A stretch of DNA of 64,000 nt from Liolophura sinensis (GCF_032854445.1 NC_088307.1:29726484-29790483), one strand, 5' to 3'. Counted from the first letter of the stretch, positions 43,701 to 58,700 are shown. Numbers and translations are program-made. The notes: generated by a model from the sequence alone, not told the origin.

Positions 43701-46700
43701 AGCAGTAGCAGAAATGACAAAGTGTCTGTGTTACGACCCAAGCTGCCTGTATTATCAAGAGATGGCTTGTTCGAAATACACGACAGTTTAGCCGCACAAA
43801 AAAAAAGTAACGAAAACCAGCAGATTTTATTTTACAACAATTTATTAGGGTTAACAAGAACAGATAATAAGACTTATACAAATACTAAAGTACTTAAGTT
43901 TAACAAGAAAGGATAGCAGTATCTATACAAATACTAAAGTACTTACATGTACAACGGTGTCAAGTCCAAACGGACGCATATATTCCACAATATATACCAC
44001 ACAGGCATAAATGCTCAGAGGCAAATTCACAAGAGGGAAAATCCACAGTATAACTGAGTGTATGACGAAATATACACAAAATTCCACAGACAGGGTCCGT
44101 GTACTAAGAAGCACTGTGTACACAAGAGCACGAATCAAATATACAAGCTCAGACTGAACAAGTGCTCGGTGGAGATAGGATATAACAAAGCCAGAGGCTA
44201 TAAAGACACCAAAATTCAGCACAAAAGGACACAGCGAAAATATCCAAAACTCTCAATAACTCTCCTTCCTCCCCCTTTGACCTGCTTTCATAGGTCTTGC
44301 ATAGCCTGTGGAATTGTCTAGAATAAGAAAATTCCTGAACACTTGATGTAAACAAACAGGCACCGAACTGAGCGTATTCTGGAACATCCTAAGGTAGAGG
44401 CAGACAGCAGGCCCTGAACTTAGTGTATGTAAACAGTGGCAAGCTAAATTTAGAAGCTGACGGCAGTTGTGCACATAACAGTCTGTAATATATGTGGTAC
44501 CGTAGCAGTTATGACAAAGTGTCTGTAATATACGTGGAGCAGTAGCAAAAATGGCTAAGTGTCTGCAATATATTTGCAGCAATTGCAGGCCTGACAAAGT
44601 GTCTGTAATATCTGTGGAGCGGCAGCAGCAATGAAAAAGTGTCTATAATATATATGGTGCAGTAGCAGCAATGACAAAGCGTCTGGAATATATTTTTTGC
44701 AGTAGTAAGCACGACAAAGTGTAGTAATAGCAGTAGCAAGTATGACAAAGTGTACTATCTGTGGTGCAGTAGAAGCAATGGCGAAGTGACTGTTATATCT
44801 GTGGAGCACGGGTAGCAAGCACGGGTATCAAGCACGTGTTCAAATAGGACGGAGTTTTTTCACCCCGCTGCGGTGTTTCTGTTTTATTACTTCTGAACAA
44901 TTGTGGTTGTACAAAGGTATGTGTTGTCAAAAATGCAAATAAACGTTCTGTCGATAAATATACGAGTTCACTAAACTGCCGTACAAATTACACGAAACTG
45001 TCGCCACAGAACGTGGCGTGCTGTCTAGACATAACGCTCCACCAAGCCACACTATACTGACACTGGACCAAACAGTCCAGTTTCCTAGCCTTAACATCTG
45101 TATCGCGAGTACCATTTTTAAAGTGTTTGGCATGAAACAACCCGGTCTCCCGACTTCGTGGCGGACGTTCTAACCATTATGGCACCTATGCGGTTTTCCG
45201 TTCACTTTTATAACAAAACTGTAAAAGTGGCATACTTACCGAGAATTGGTCGACTTTGAAAACGTCTTGTCTGGAATGTTGTGTGATGCACATCTGGGTG
45301 TCAGGTGTTTTACCCAGGACTTCATGGACATTAGCGACGAAAGTGTCTGGTGGCAAACTTTCGGCTATGTAAACCGTTATCTCCGTGTAGTTCACCAAGG
45401 TTTTCAAAGCACTCAAGACAGTTGCTAGCACAGTGGTTGATGTATTCTGGGTCCCATCGCTGGCGGATATTTGAAATGTAAAGCTGCGATCTGATTGGTG
45501 AGCAATGATCCCAGCATCCACGAGTTGGTCGTGGTACATTTTCCTCCGAATGCTTACCACGGCCAGTGGGCCAATTATAAGGTGATTGCGCACAGATGAA
45601 GGATGTAATTCATAAGTCAACTCTTCTGCGCATGTATCCCGGTCGTCCGCCGGGAAGCTTCCCACGACAGTGTCTTGCCCACTGCCTTCAATGATATCAA
45701 GGGAGTACTTCCGCTGTGGGAATTTTGGGGGCAGATTAGCGTCAACGGAAACCGTGACACTGTGCCATTCACCAGGACAACCGCAAAACTGAAACAGATT
45801 TAAAAATAAAGCTTTAACACTGCCTTACAGCTATAGAAACATGAAATCTGCGTCACTCTATGTGTTGGATATATCACGCAATATACTGACGAGGTAGGAC
45901 ACACATTTGCAATCTAAATTGAATGTTCATAGATGTTACAAATATCACACCAACTGACGAAATGAACTGTTCCTATATGCATCTCATTATACATTTATGC
46001 CTGCATTTATTCCCATTCACAACTGGGACGATAATCTATAATCTAACACAACACTTTATTAATTGAAATTTTATACAGCTTACATGAATGTCTTGTCAGA
46101 ATGATGTGTGGATTTAGTCAAGATACAGATCAGGGTGGAGTGCCTGAGGCTTATAGACCTGAGTGTGGGACATCCAGTTAGCTCATGTATGTGCCTGAGG
46201 CCTATAGCCCTGAATGTGGAACACCCGCTGTCAGTCTGTCAGCACATGCGAGTGCCCGACGCCTATAGCCCTGAATGAGAGACACCCGTTGTCAGTTAAG
46301 CAGCTTAAGCGTGTGCCCGAGGCCATTAGCCCTGAGTGTAGGACATCCGCGGTCAGTCAGCCAGCTCATGCGTGTGCCCAAGGCCTATAGCCATGAATGT
46401 GGGACAGTCAGTCAGCTCGTGCATGTGCCTGAGGGCTATAACCCTGAATGAGAGACACCTGCGGTCAGTCAGTCAGCTCATGCATGTGCCCGAGGCCTAT
46501 AGCTCTGAATGAGAGACACCCGCGGTCAGTTAGCTCATGTAGCCCTCAGTGTGGGACATCTGCTGTCAGTCAGCTAGAGTGCGTGCTTGAGGCCTACAGC
46601 CCTGAATGAGAGTTGGTCAGCTCGTGCATGTGCCTGAGTCCTAGATTCCTGAAGGCGGGACACCCGCGGTCAGTCAGTCATCTCACATATGTGCCTGAGA

Positions 46701-49700
46701 TCTATAATCCTGAATGTGGGATACCCGCGGTCAGTAAGTCAGTCACCTCAGGTATGTCTGAGGCCTAGAGCCGTCAATGCGGGATATCCGGGCTCAGTCA
46801 GCTCAAGTATGTGTCTGAGGCCTAGATTCCTGAACGCGAGATACCCTCGGTCACTCAGTCAGCACACGCGTGTGCCTGAGGCCCAGAATCCTGAAGGCGG
46901 GATACTTGCGGTCAGTCAGTCAGCACATGCGTGTGCCTGAGACCTAAAATCCTGAAGGCGGGATACTTGCGGTCAGTCAGTCAGCACATGCGTGTGCCTG
47001 AGGCCTAGAATCCTGAAGGCGGGATACTTGCGGTCAGTCAGTCAGCGCATGCGTGTGCCTGAGGCCTAGAATCCTGAAGGCGGGATAACCCTGGTCAATC
47101 AGCCAGTTACTACATATATGTGCATAAGGCCTAGAGCCCTGAATGCGGGGCACCCGAGGTCAGTTAGTCAGCTGACGAAAGTGCCTGAGGCCAGCAGTCC
47201 TGAGAGCTGAACACCCACGGTCAGCTGGGCAGCTGATGTATGATTGGTCATGAGAACTAGAGCCGTGAATTAGGAACACCCGTGAGCAGTTAGTCAGCTC
47301 ATGCATGATTGGTCATGGGACCTAGAGCCTTGAATGAGGGACACCCACTGGGCAGTTAGTGAGCTCATGCACGTGCCTGAGAATAAATCTGCTGCCCTCT
47401 TTAGACCAGACAAGCTAGTCCTGTAATCTTTATGGGGTGTAACGTCTGGTGTATGTTTTGCGCTGCTATACTGGAACAGTTCTACGTGTTGTCATGCCAG
47501 GCGTCTACAGCATGATGCTTTACCGAGTCAGTCCAATGATTGTCATATATAATGTCTACGGCATGACAGTTCAGTGAGTGTTGGTATTAGAGCTGTTCAG
47601 CTGGAAAACACCGTTGCGTTACTGCTTAGAGTGATTTTTGGGATTTGCCATTACCATATGCATTATCGCCGAAAAAAGGGATTTGATTGGGAATTTGGCA
47701 TTCCTATATCCTATAACCGCGGAAACAGTCATTTGAATTGGGATTTGCCATTACCATATGCATTATCGCCGAAAAAAGGGATTTGATTGGGAATTTGACA
47801 TTCCTCTATCCTATAACCGCGGAAACAGTCATTTGAATTGGGATTTGCCATTACCATATGCATTTCCGCGGAAACAATCATTTGAATTGGGATTTGCCAT
47901 TACCATATACATTTCCGCGGAAACAATCATTTGATTTGGGATTTGTCATTACCATATGCATTTCCGCGGAAACAATCATTTGATTTGGGATTTGCCATTA
48001 CCATATACATTACCGCGGAAACAATCATTTGATTTGGGATTTGCCATCACCATATACATTACCGCGGAAACAGTCATTTGAATTGGGATTTGCCATTACC
48101 ATATGCATTTCCGCGGAAACAATCATTTGAATTGGGATTTGCCATTACCATATGCATTTCCGCGGAAACAATCATTTGATTTGTTATTTGCCATTACCAT
48201 ATACATTACCGCGGAAACAATTTTTGATTTGGGATTTGACATTACCATATACATTACCGCGGAAACAATCATTTGATTTGGGATTTGCCATTACCATATA
48301 CATTACCGCGGAAACAATTTTTGATTTGGGATTTGACATTACCATATACATTACCGCGGAAACAATCATTTGATTTGGGATTTGCCATTACCATATGCCT
48401 TTCCGCGGAAACAATTATTTGATTTGGGATTTGTTCTTACCATATGCATTACCGCGGAAACAATCATTTGATTTGGGATTTGTCATTACGACATGAATTG
48501 TGCACAATCAAAGTAAACATCCACTCACAGATACATTGTAGTCATACTGTGTCGTCTGGTCTTGGTGGACATCAGTCTGAACATAAATTCGCCCACTCTG
48601 AGGATCTATTTCGATTGCACCTTTAACATAAAAACAAGCAAGGAGAATATATTCTCAAATTATTATTATTATTCTTACAATTTAGACATGCAATGTAATC
48701 TGCTATTACATATATGGATTTCAATGGAACACCCTCTGCAGCGAAGGCTCACTGGTTACACACTCACACAAAAGTTAAACTACCTGCGAGAACCCAGCTA
48801 CTTGTACACTAATACACATAAACATACCCAGTATCTGTGAGTATTTAACTACTTGTACTCTAATTCATCAAAGTGCCACTGGTTCCAAACTCACACAAAA
48901 CAGTTCAACTACCTGCAAGAACCCAGCTACTTGTACACTAATACACCAAAGTGCCACTGGTTATACTCACATAAACATACCCAGTATCTGTGAGTATTTA
49001 ACTACTTGTACTCTAATTCATCAAAGTGCCACTGGTTCCAAACTCACACAAAACAGTTCAACTACCTGCAAGAACCCAGCTACTTGTACACTACTACACC
49101 AAAGAGCCACTGGTTACACAGTCATACAAGACAGTTAAACTATCAGCGAGAACCCAACTACTTGTGTGCACTAATACACCAAAGTACCACTGGTTACACT
49201 CACACAAAAACATCCACTGTCTGTGAGTACCCAGCTGCATTTACACTAATACACCAAAGTGCCACTGGTTATACACTCACACAAAACAGTTCCAATATCT
49301 GTGAGTACCCAACTATCTGTACACTACTACAGCAAAGTGCCACAGGTCACACACTCACACAAAACAGTTCCACTATCTGTGAGTACCCATCTACTTGTAC
49401 AGTAATTACACCAAAGTGCCACTGGTTATACACTCACACAAAACAGTTCCAATATCTGTGAGTACCCAACTATCTGTACACTACTACAGCAAAGTGCCAC
49501 AGGTCACACACTCACACAAAACAGTTCCACTATCTGTGAGTACCCAGCTACTTGTACAGTAATTACACCAAAGTGCCACTGGTTATACACTCGCACAAAA
49601 CAGTTCCACTATCTGTGAGTACCCACCTACTTGTACAGTAATTACACCAAAGTGCCACTGGTTATACACTCGCACAAAACAGTTCCACTATCTGTGAGTG

Positions 49701-52700
49701 CCCACCTACTTGTACAATGTAACACCAAAGTGAAAATGGTTACACACTCACACAAAACAGTTCCACTATCTGTGAGTACCCACCTACTTGTACAATGTAA
49801 CACCAAAGCGCCACTGGTTACACACTCACACAAAACAGTTCCACTATCTGTGAGTACCCACCTACTTGTACAGTAATTACACCAAAGTGCCACTGGTTAC
49901 ACACTCACACAAAACAGTTCCACTATCTGTGAGTACCCACCTACTTGTACAGTAATTACACCAAAGTGCCACTGGTTATACACTCGCACAAAACAGTTCC
50001 ACTATCTGTGAGTGCCCACCTACTTGTGCAGTAATACACCAAAGTGCCACTGGTTAAACACTCACACAAAACAGTTCCACTATCTGTGAGAACCCACCTA
50101 CTTGTACAGTAATACACCAAAGCGCCACTGGTTAAACACTCACACAAAACAGTTCCACTATCTGTGAGTACCCATCTACTTGTACAGTAATACACCAAAG
50201 CGCCACTGGTTACACACTCACACAAAACAGTTCCACTATCTGTGAGTACCCACCTACTTGTACAGTAATACACCAAAGTGCCACAGGTCACACACTCGCA
50301 CAAAACAGTTCCACTATCTGTGAGAACCCACCTACTTGTACAGTAATACACCAAAGCGCCGCTGGTTATACACTCGCACAAAACAGTTCCACTATCTGTG
50401 AGTACCCACCTACTTGTGCAGTAATACACCAAAGCGCCACTGGTTAAACACTCACACAAAACAGTTCCACTATCTGTGAGTACCCACCTACTTGTACAGT
50501 AATACACCAAAGCGCCACTGGTTACATACTCGCACAAAACAGTTCCACTATCTGTGAGTACCCACCTACTTGTGCAGTAATACACCAAAGCGCCACTGGT
50601 TAAACACTCACACAAAACAGTTCCACTATCTGTGAGTACCCACCTACTTGTACAGTAATACACCAAAGCGCCACTGGTTACATACTCGCACAAAACAGTT
50701 CCACTATCTGTGAGTACCCACCTACTTGTGCAGTAATACACCAAAGCGCCACTGGTTAAACACTCACACAAAACAGTTCCACTATCTGTGAGTACCCACC
50801 TACTTGTACAGTAATTACACCAAAGTGCCACTGGTTATACACTCACACAAAACAGTTCCACTATCTGTGAGTACCCACCTACTTGTGCAGTAATACACCA
50901 AAGCGCCACTGGTTAAACACTCACACAAAACAGTTCCACTATCTGTGAGAACCCACCTACTTGTACAGTAATACACCAAAGCGCCACTGGTTAAACACTC
51001 ACACAAAACAGTTCCACTATCTGTGAGTACCCACCTACTTGTACAGTAATACACCAAAGCGCCACTGGTTACACACTCGCACAAAACAGTTCCACTATCT
51101 GTGAGTACCCACCTACTTGTGCAGTAATACACCAAAGCGCCACTGGTTAAACACTCACACAAAACAGTTCCACTATCTGTGAGTACCCACCTACTTGTAC
51201 AGCAATACACCAAAGCGCCACTGGTTAAACACTCGCACAAAACAGTTCCACTATCTGTGAGTACCCACCTACTTGTACAATGTAACACCAAAGTGCCACA
51301 GGTTGCACACTCACACAAAACAGTTCCACTATCTGTGAGTACCCAGCTACTTGTACACTGATGGACCACTGCCCCACTGGTTACGCCTGCGTACGAGTTA
51401 TTCACTCCCTGTACACTGATGCCCCACAGCACCACTGGTTACTGGTTACACCTGCGTACGAGTTTTTCACTCCCTGTACACTGATGCCCCACAACACCAC
51501 TGGTTACACCTGCGTACAAGTTTTTCACTGCCTGTACACTGATGCACCACTGCACCGCTGGTTACACCCTTGTACAAGTTTTTCACTGCTGTACACTGAT
51601 GCACCACAACGCCACTGGTTACACCTGCGTACAAGTTTTTCACTGACTGTACACTGATGCACCACTGCATCACTGGTTACACCTGCGTACAAGTTTTTCA
51701 CTGCTGTACACTGATGCCTCACAGCACCACTGGTTACTGGTTACACCTGCGTACGAGCTTTTTACTCCCTGTACACTGATGACCCACAACACCACTGGTT
51801 ACACCTGCGTACATGTTTTTTACTGCCTGTACACTGATGCACCACAACGCCACTGGTTACACCCTTGTACAAGTTTTTCACTGCTGTACACTGATGCACC
51901 ACAACGCCACTGGTTACACACTTGTACAAGTTTTTCACTGACTGTACACTGATCCACTACTGCATCACTGGTTACACCTGCGTACAAGTTTTTCACTGCT
52001 GTACACTGATGCACCACAACGCCACTGGTTACACCTGCGTACAAGTTTTTCACTGACTGTACACTGATGCACCACTGCATCACTGGTTACACCTGCGTAC
52101 AAGGTTTTCACTGCTGCACACTGATGCACCACTGCCCCACTGGTGGTTATACCCTTGTACAAGATTTTCATTGCTTGTGCACTGATATACCCCAGCTTTT
52201 ACACACAATTTTACTATCCCTAATCCTACCTTACCTTGTGATCCATTAACGATACAAACTTCCGACGGAAGTCGGGCAATAGTTGATCCTATAGGCACAT
52301 CTTCAGGCACGCTGTACACAGAACTCATCTTAAGCCAGTCCTGAAGTAGAGAACAGCTTCCTTGAGCTATAAAGAAAACACAAGGAGAGAGAATTATTTT
52401 ATTTGGCTGGAGACAACGTTTATAACATTTTATGTTACTTCTTTAATCTCAACATAAGTATTGTTTAATAAAACTCGTTTTTTATTTATATAGATATGTG
52501 TTGTTGGTTGCAACAGAAGAATCACAAGTGACCTAATTCGTTAAATGAAAGGGTGTGTGATATTCTTTCTTTGTTTAGAAGTAGAGATCACCGTATATTA
52601 TATTATACCCAAAAAACAGTGAACGTTTTCGGGTTGTGTTTAAATCGCCGGGATTGATAACCGAGCTGTAACTGCAAACCAGTGTTTACCTTACGAATAG

Positions 52701-55700
52701 GCAAAGAGAGAGAGCTAACAAAGGAAGATGACTGTCGTGGAATAAACGCCCGTGATCGTTGGATATTAGCACGAGGTCGTTAGACATTGCCTCGTGAAAA
52801 TAGGATATTACTTTGTGAGCGTGACGATGCATTCCTTTGGCGCGTAATCGTTGTGCATCACTTTTTGTAGAATATCATGTGACCGTTTCTGGACCGATGA
52901 AAACGGAGACAGACTTCGTGCCAACCGATGACAGACTTCGTGCCAACCTATTATACTGTCGGTAACGACAACCCAAAAAAAGTGTTTCGTTTGCAAACAC
53001 ATTTGTTACAGTTTGGAAGTGCTCTGGTGATTATTCATAAAAAATTTGTTTAGTTATAGAGACGTGTTTGTTTAGTAAACATTTCAGATGTTTATGTAGT
53101 AATGTGGTGAATACTTTCAGTCAACATACCTTCACCACCAGACAATTTCATCATCAGAGATAGTCAACGTCAGACATCTTCATCACCAGACATTTTCACC
53201 ATCAGACATTTTCACCACCAAATATTTTTACTATCAGACATATTCACCGTCAGACATCATCACCACCAAACATTTTTACTATCAGACATATTCACCGTCA
53301 GACATCGTCATCACCAGACATATTAACCGTCAGACATCTTCATCACCAGACATTTTCACCATTAGACATCTTTACCACAAAAACAATTTTACTATCAGAC
53401 ATATTCACCGTCAGACATCTTCACCACCAGACACCATCACGACCAAACATTTCCACCATCAGACGTCATCGCCACCAGACATCTTCATCTCCAGACATCA
53501 TCGCCACCAGACACCATCACGATTAAAGATCTTCATCACCATCGTCAACATCAAGCTTCTTCACCTGATATCTTACCATGATATCATCACAATCAGACGT
53601 AAAACACTACGTAATTGTGACCAATAGAACAGTTGCTTAGATCCTATTGTTACATTATAACTTTTCGTCAGTTAAAGTGTATGGAATTGGTAATTTCTAT
53701 AAAAGATGTTGTTCATGCCTAATAGTTAATTGTAAATACATTTTTTGGAACTCTCCTGTTTGGAGGTGACTTTTGTAGTTGTTCCACACCTGATCAGACC
53801 CTGGGAACATGGAGAACTTGCTGGCAAGCATTCCCGTCCCCTCTACTTTAAATGTTGTGCTAATTTGCAAACTACCCCTGTGCAAGTTCATAAACATTGT
53901 TGTCTACTCCGGCCACAGTGTAAAATAGCCAAGAAAGTCTTATATTACCTGAACGGTCGGTGATTTTATTTATTTATTTATTTATTTATTTGACTGGTGT
54001 TTTGCGCCGTACTCAAGAATATTTCACTTATAAGACGGCGGCCAGCATTATGGTGGGAGGAAACCGGGCAGAGCCCGGCTGAAACCCGGTCGGTGATTTG
54101 AGCTGACACTTTACAGCAACTACATCAAATTGTTGCTTTACTGCAAAGAATTGATAAGGTGTTGTCAGCTAGTTTTAGTGTTCAACATAAAAATAAAGTA
54201 ATCATAACAGTAAAATTAAGTTCCTTTTGAACAAAGCAGTAAGGCTAGGTATGTGATAAAGAGTTATTTGACTCACAGTCGTAATTATTACATGTATGCG
54301 AGTCACGTCAAGGTAAGCTATTCCGGGGAGACAACTCCCACAAGGTCATGTCCTGTTGTTTCAGTTTTATCTCCCTTTATGTTTATTTTGTTTTATTTGT
54401 TACAGCTTTTTACCATACATCACATCACACCACACCCTGTGCAACCATTACGGCTCATTATGTACCCTTGATACATGAGAATTAAGAAAGTGAACTTATT
54501 TTCCGTGTTTGGTGTGCGTCGATTATCTGTCTGCTATCACTCCCAAGTGAGAGACAGAACATAATTGTTAAATTCATGAATTTATAACCAGATAACATTG
54601 ACAGAATATAGCTCCAAAATAATTTCGGAAGCTGCAAAGGACACGACGTCGATAGCTGCTGTGTTAACCGGATGGGCTAATCCGCCATACTGGTATGTTA
54701 ACCGGATGGGCTAATCCGCCATACTGGTATGTTAACCGGGTGGCCTAATCCCCCATCCTAGTTTGGTGGCTCCTGTTTTCACCGGATGCCTAATCCTCTA
54801 TACGCGTTAAGAGGCAGCTGTTTTAATCGGATGCGCTAATGATCCACAGGAATTTGATGCCTACTGTTTAAACTGGATGCACTAATTATAGCGTTCTCTA
54901 GACGCTAATCCTCCATACGTTCATTGGTATTTTATCCGAATGCGCTAATCCTCCATATCAGTTTTATGTCCACTGTTTTACCCGCGAGGGCTAATCCTAA
55001 ATGCGTTCACTGTTAATTTAAAGAGATGCGACAGGCAAAACAAGTTCTTGTTCGTTAAAAGAGGTTGAAATGTATAGAATGTATAAGGTGTGTGCTGTTC
55101 AGTTTGATGCCAGCGTTGGTTCAGAAAAGGGTTTGTGTACATCTTGGCAAATTATTACAAAGAATATTAGAGCCCTAAGTAACTGACCTGTTACTGTCCA
55201 AGTGTTTGTCAAGGGAATGGCAGAAGTCGCCACTTTGCTGGGAAGGGTTTTATCCTGTGTTTTCGACATCGTTCCAGAGGTAGATGTAATTCGAAGTGCA
55301 GACGAAGCTGTTTTTATAGGAGAGGCTGTCTGTGACGGTGGATCTGTTGCTACTGCAGTTGCTGGTGTTATTTGTGTTGAGATTCTTCTTCCCCACAATG
55401 ATGATGTTATTTCGTTCACTGATGTTGTCGAGGTTAGTGCAGTAGTACTTGTTGCGGTGATGTCGCTGGATTTTGAGTCAGTTTGCTTTGGGACGGCGGT
55501 GAGCTGAGTGGTTAACTTTGTGACAGTCTGTGTTGTGGTGACGGTGGCAGGCTGAGTGCTGGAATGTGGAACAGTCTGTGTTGTGGTGACGGTGGCAGGC
55601 TGGATGGTGGAATGTGGTACAGTCTGTGTTGTGGTGACGGTGGCAGGCTGAGTGTTCGAATATGGGACAGTCTGTATTGTGGTGACGGCGACGGGGTGTG

Positions 55701-58700
55701 TGAACTGTGAGGCAGTGTGTGTTGTGGTGAAGTTGGCGGGCTGGGTGGTGGATTGTGGGACAGACTTTGTTGTAGTGGTGGTGCCAGGCTGGTTGGTGGA
55801 TTGTGGGACAGTCTGTGTTGTGCTAAGGCCTACGGACTGAGTTGTGCATTGGGAGACAATCTGTGTTGTGGTGACGACGGCAGGGTGGGTGGTGGAATGT
55901 GGGAAAATCTCTGTTGCGGTGACTGCGATGGGCTCGTTGGTGTAATCTGGGACGGCCTGTGTTGTAGTTATCGTGGCGGGCAGGGTGGTGGATTGTGAGA
56001 CAGTCTGTCTTGTAGAGGCGGTGGCGGGCTGGATGGTGGAATGTTGGACAGTCTGTGTTGTGGTGGCGCCTGCGGGCTGGGTTGTGGAATGTGGGACGAT
56101 CTCTGGTGTGGTGACAGTGGTGGGCTGTGTGGTGGATTGTGAGACAGTCTGTGTTGTGGTGACGGTGGTGGGCTCGTTGGGATATTGTGGGACAAACTTT
56201 GTTGTAGTGATGGTGGCGGGCTGGTTGGTGGATTGTGGGACAGCCTGTGTTGTAGCGGCGGTGGCGGGCTTGGTGGTGGAATGAAGGACAGTCTGTTCTG
56301 TGGTGACGGCTGTGGGCTGGGTTGTTGAATGTGGGATAATCTCTGTTGTGGTGACGGTGGTGAGCTTATTGGTGGATTGTGGGACAGACTTTGTTGTAGA
56401 GGCGGTGGCGGGATGGGTTGTGGATTGTGGGACAGTCTGTGTTGTGGTGACGGTTGTGGGCTCGTTGGAGGAATATGGGACAGTCTGTGTTGTGGTGGTC
56501 GTTGGGACCTTCGTGGTGGATTGTGGGACAGTCTGTGTTGTGGTTACAGCTGCGGGCTTGGTGGTGGAAAGTGGGACAATTTGTGTTGTTGGGACTGTTG
56601 TGAGCTCTTTGGTGGAATATGGGACAGTCTTTGTTGTGGTGACGGCGGCGGGCTGGGTGGTGTTTTGTGCGACAGTCTGTGTTCTGGTGGCGGTGGTGGG
56701 CTGGGTGATGGACTTTGAGAGAGTCTGTGTTGTGGTGACGGCGGCGGGCTGGGTAGTTGAATGTGGGACATTCTGTGTTGTGGTGAAGGCGGTGGGCTTT
56801 GTGGGCTGTGATGCAGACAGTGTTGTGATGACCGCGGAGGGCTGGGTGGTATACTGTGAGAAAGTTTGTGGAGGAATGATTGTGGTGGACTGGATGGTGT
56901 ACTGTGGAGTAGTCGATGGCACAACTGTTGAACCAGGCACTGCAGAGCAAATAAAATTGCCTTATTATTTATAGTTAAGCCACGCACTTTTGTGTTATTC
57001 CCTTTGAAGGTGATTAAGTTTGTCTATATTTTGGGCCGAGTGAGTACACAGTATATTGCTCGGAATATCTGATTAACATTCGATAAGGTCAAAATGACCA
57101 CAAATCTTTTTTCGTTCTTAAAAGAATCATGCCAAGACAACATGTTTTAACAGATTAACCGGCATCAGAAACTCGTCATAATTTTACGTTTAGTGATTTA
57201 TTGCATTGATTAACCCTTCTGTGTTTGTAAACAATACTTTATTAACAATTATCAAGGTGACCAAATTTACACATAGAGTAATTTCTTGTTTTTTCCTAAG
57301 CAAAAGCTGTGAGTTTGCTGATTAGTACATGTACCTCTTCATTTAGTTTGAGTCATAATGTCGCCTGCTAAAGTTTGGAAATAATATTAGTACATATATA
57401 GGAGTTAAAGATTGTGTGGAACTAAGTCTATATAAACGTTAACCTAAATATACGTTTACGGAAATGAATGTAAGCGTTTACGGAAAATTAGGTAAGTCTT
57501 CCGGAAAGTCTTCCAAATGTATGTAAATGTTTAACAAATTGTAGGTAAGTGTTTACCCAAGTGTATGTAAGTGTTTACCCAAATGTATGTAAGTTCTTAC
57601 CAAAATGTATGTAAGTGTTTACTCAAATGTTTGTAGTGTGAAGTACTTACTTTTCGCATGGAACTAATTTTCGTGGATCTTGAGGTCAATAATTTACCGC
57701 GAAAATTAATTCCAGCGAAAAAAATATCCAATATTGGTTCATATACTACAGTTAGTAGTAATAATGCAGTGAAATCTTTGCCAGGGTGACGGGAGTTGCG
57801 CTAAGACGGTCCCACGGTCCAACTAAATTTTTTTAACAGAAGTGAAGGAAAATTATGGTTTAAGTATATACAAACTCTGGTACTAAGGCTTGGTGGGAAT
57901 AAAACAAAGTGGGAGCTCATTCGATCAATCTTCGTTTTGCCCGTAAAGTGAAAAAACAGTAGATACCAGCACGTGCTGGCTTCTAATGAAGGTCGCTCTG
58001 ATACACCCTATCCCATTGGCTGTGTCTCTCCTGTGGTCCATTGAGTGAGCTTCTAACAAACTGTAAAGTGTGTACAACAACACAAGGGCCGTTTGACAGT
58101 TACCGCAATGTTTGCGGTGTCTGACCTGCTACAGAGGACGGTTAAAACTGAAAACAATGCAAAACGTACCGGGTTGCTTGATGAAGAATGAGTGACTGGC
58201 GCTGATAATGCTTAAAACATATGTTTTAGGTAGGGTTGCTCAAAGGGTGACAGGTGACTTTGCAAGGTGTATAGAAGTGCTCATCAATGATTCCAAAAGA
58301 AGTGACACCTGTTTGAGTACTTCACGGTAGGTGCGAAAGTCATCTTCTCACGTAGTGATAATCCATCCCCCATTGTTTTAATCTCTGATCCAGATCACGA
58401 GGATTAGCGACACCGCAGGAAACAAAGGAGGATTTTAAATTTTAAGATTTGTTTTTCAGTATTCTCTTAAATACGCAAAAATTAATTCCCGCAAACATAA
58501 TTTTGGAGAAAATCCTAGAAAATAAATTCCAGCGAAAAAGTACTTTACAGTAAGTGTTTACCCAAATATGCGTAAGTGTTTACCCAGATGTATGTAAGTG
58601 CCTACCCAAATATATGTAAGCGTTTACGCGAATGTGTGTAAGGGCTTACCCACATGTATGTAAGGGCTTACCCAAATTTATGTGAGAGCTTACCCAAGCT

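Noticed and set aside
48529-51360. TATCTGTGAGT shared by the exon 4 donor and the 78-bp unit
   Set aside because: The match is only 11 nt and in opposite orientation relative to the gene, so I could not claim this array was also seeded by a splice site.
49956-51435. 291- and 206-codon frames with Cys-rich repeats
   Set aside because: Product of the 78-bp period; the apparent Cys pattern simply repeats every unit and there is no start or signal context.
55202-56974. Plus-strand frames of up to 224 codons opposite the mucin exon
   Set aside because: Mirror images of the Thr-rich 48-bp repeat; the minus strand has matching splice sites and phase with the cadherin exons.
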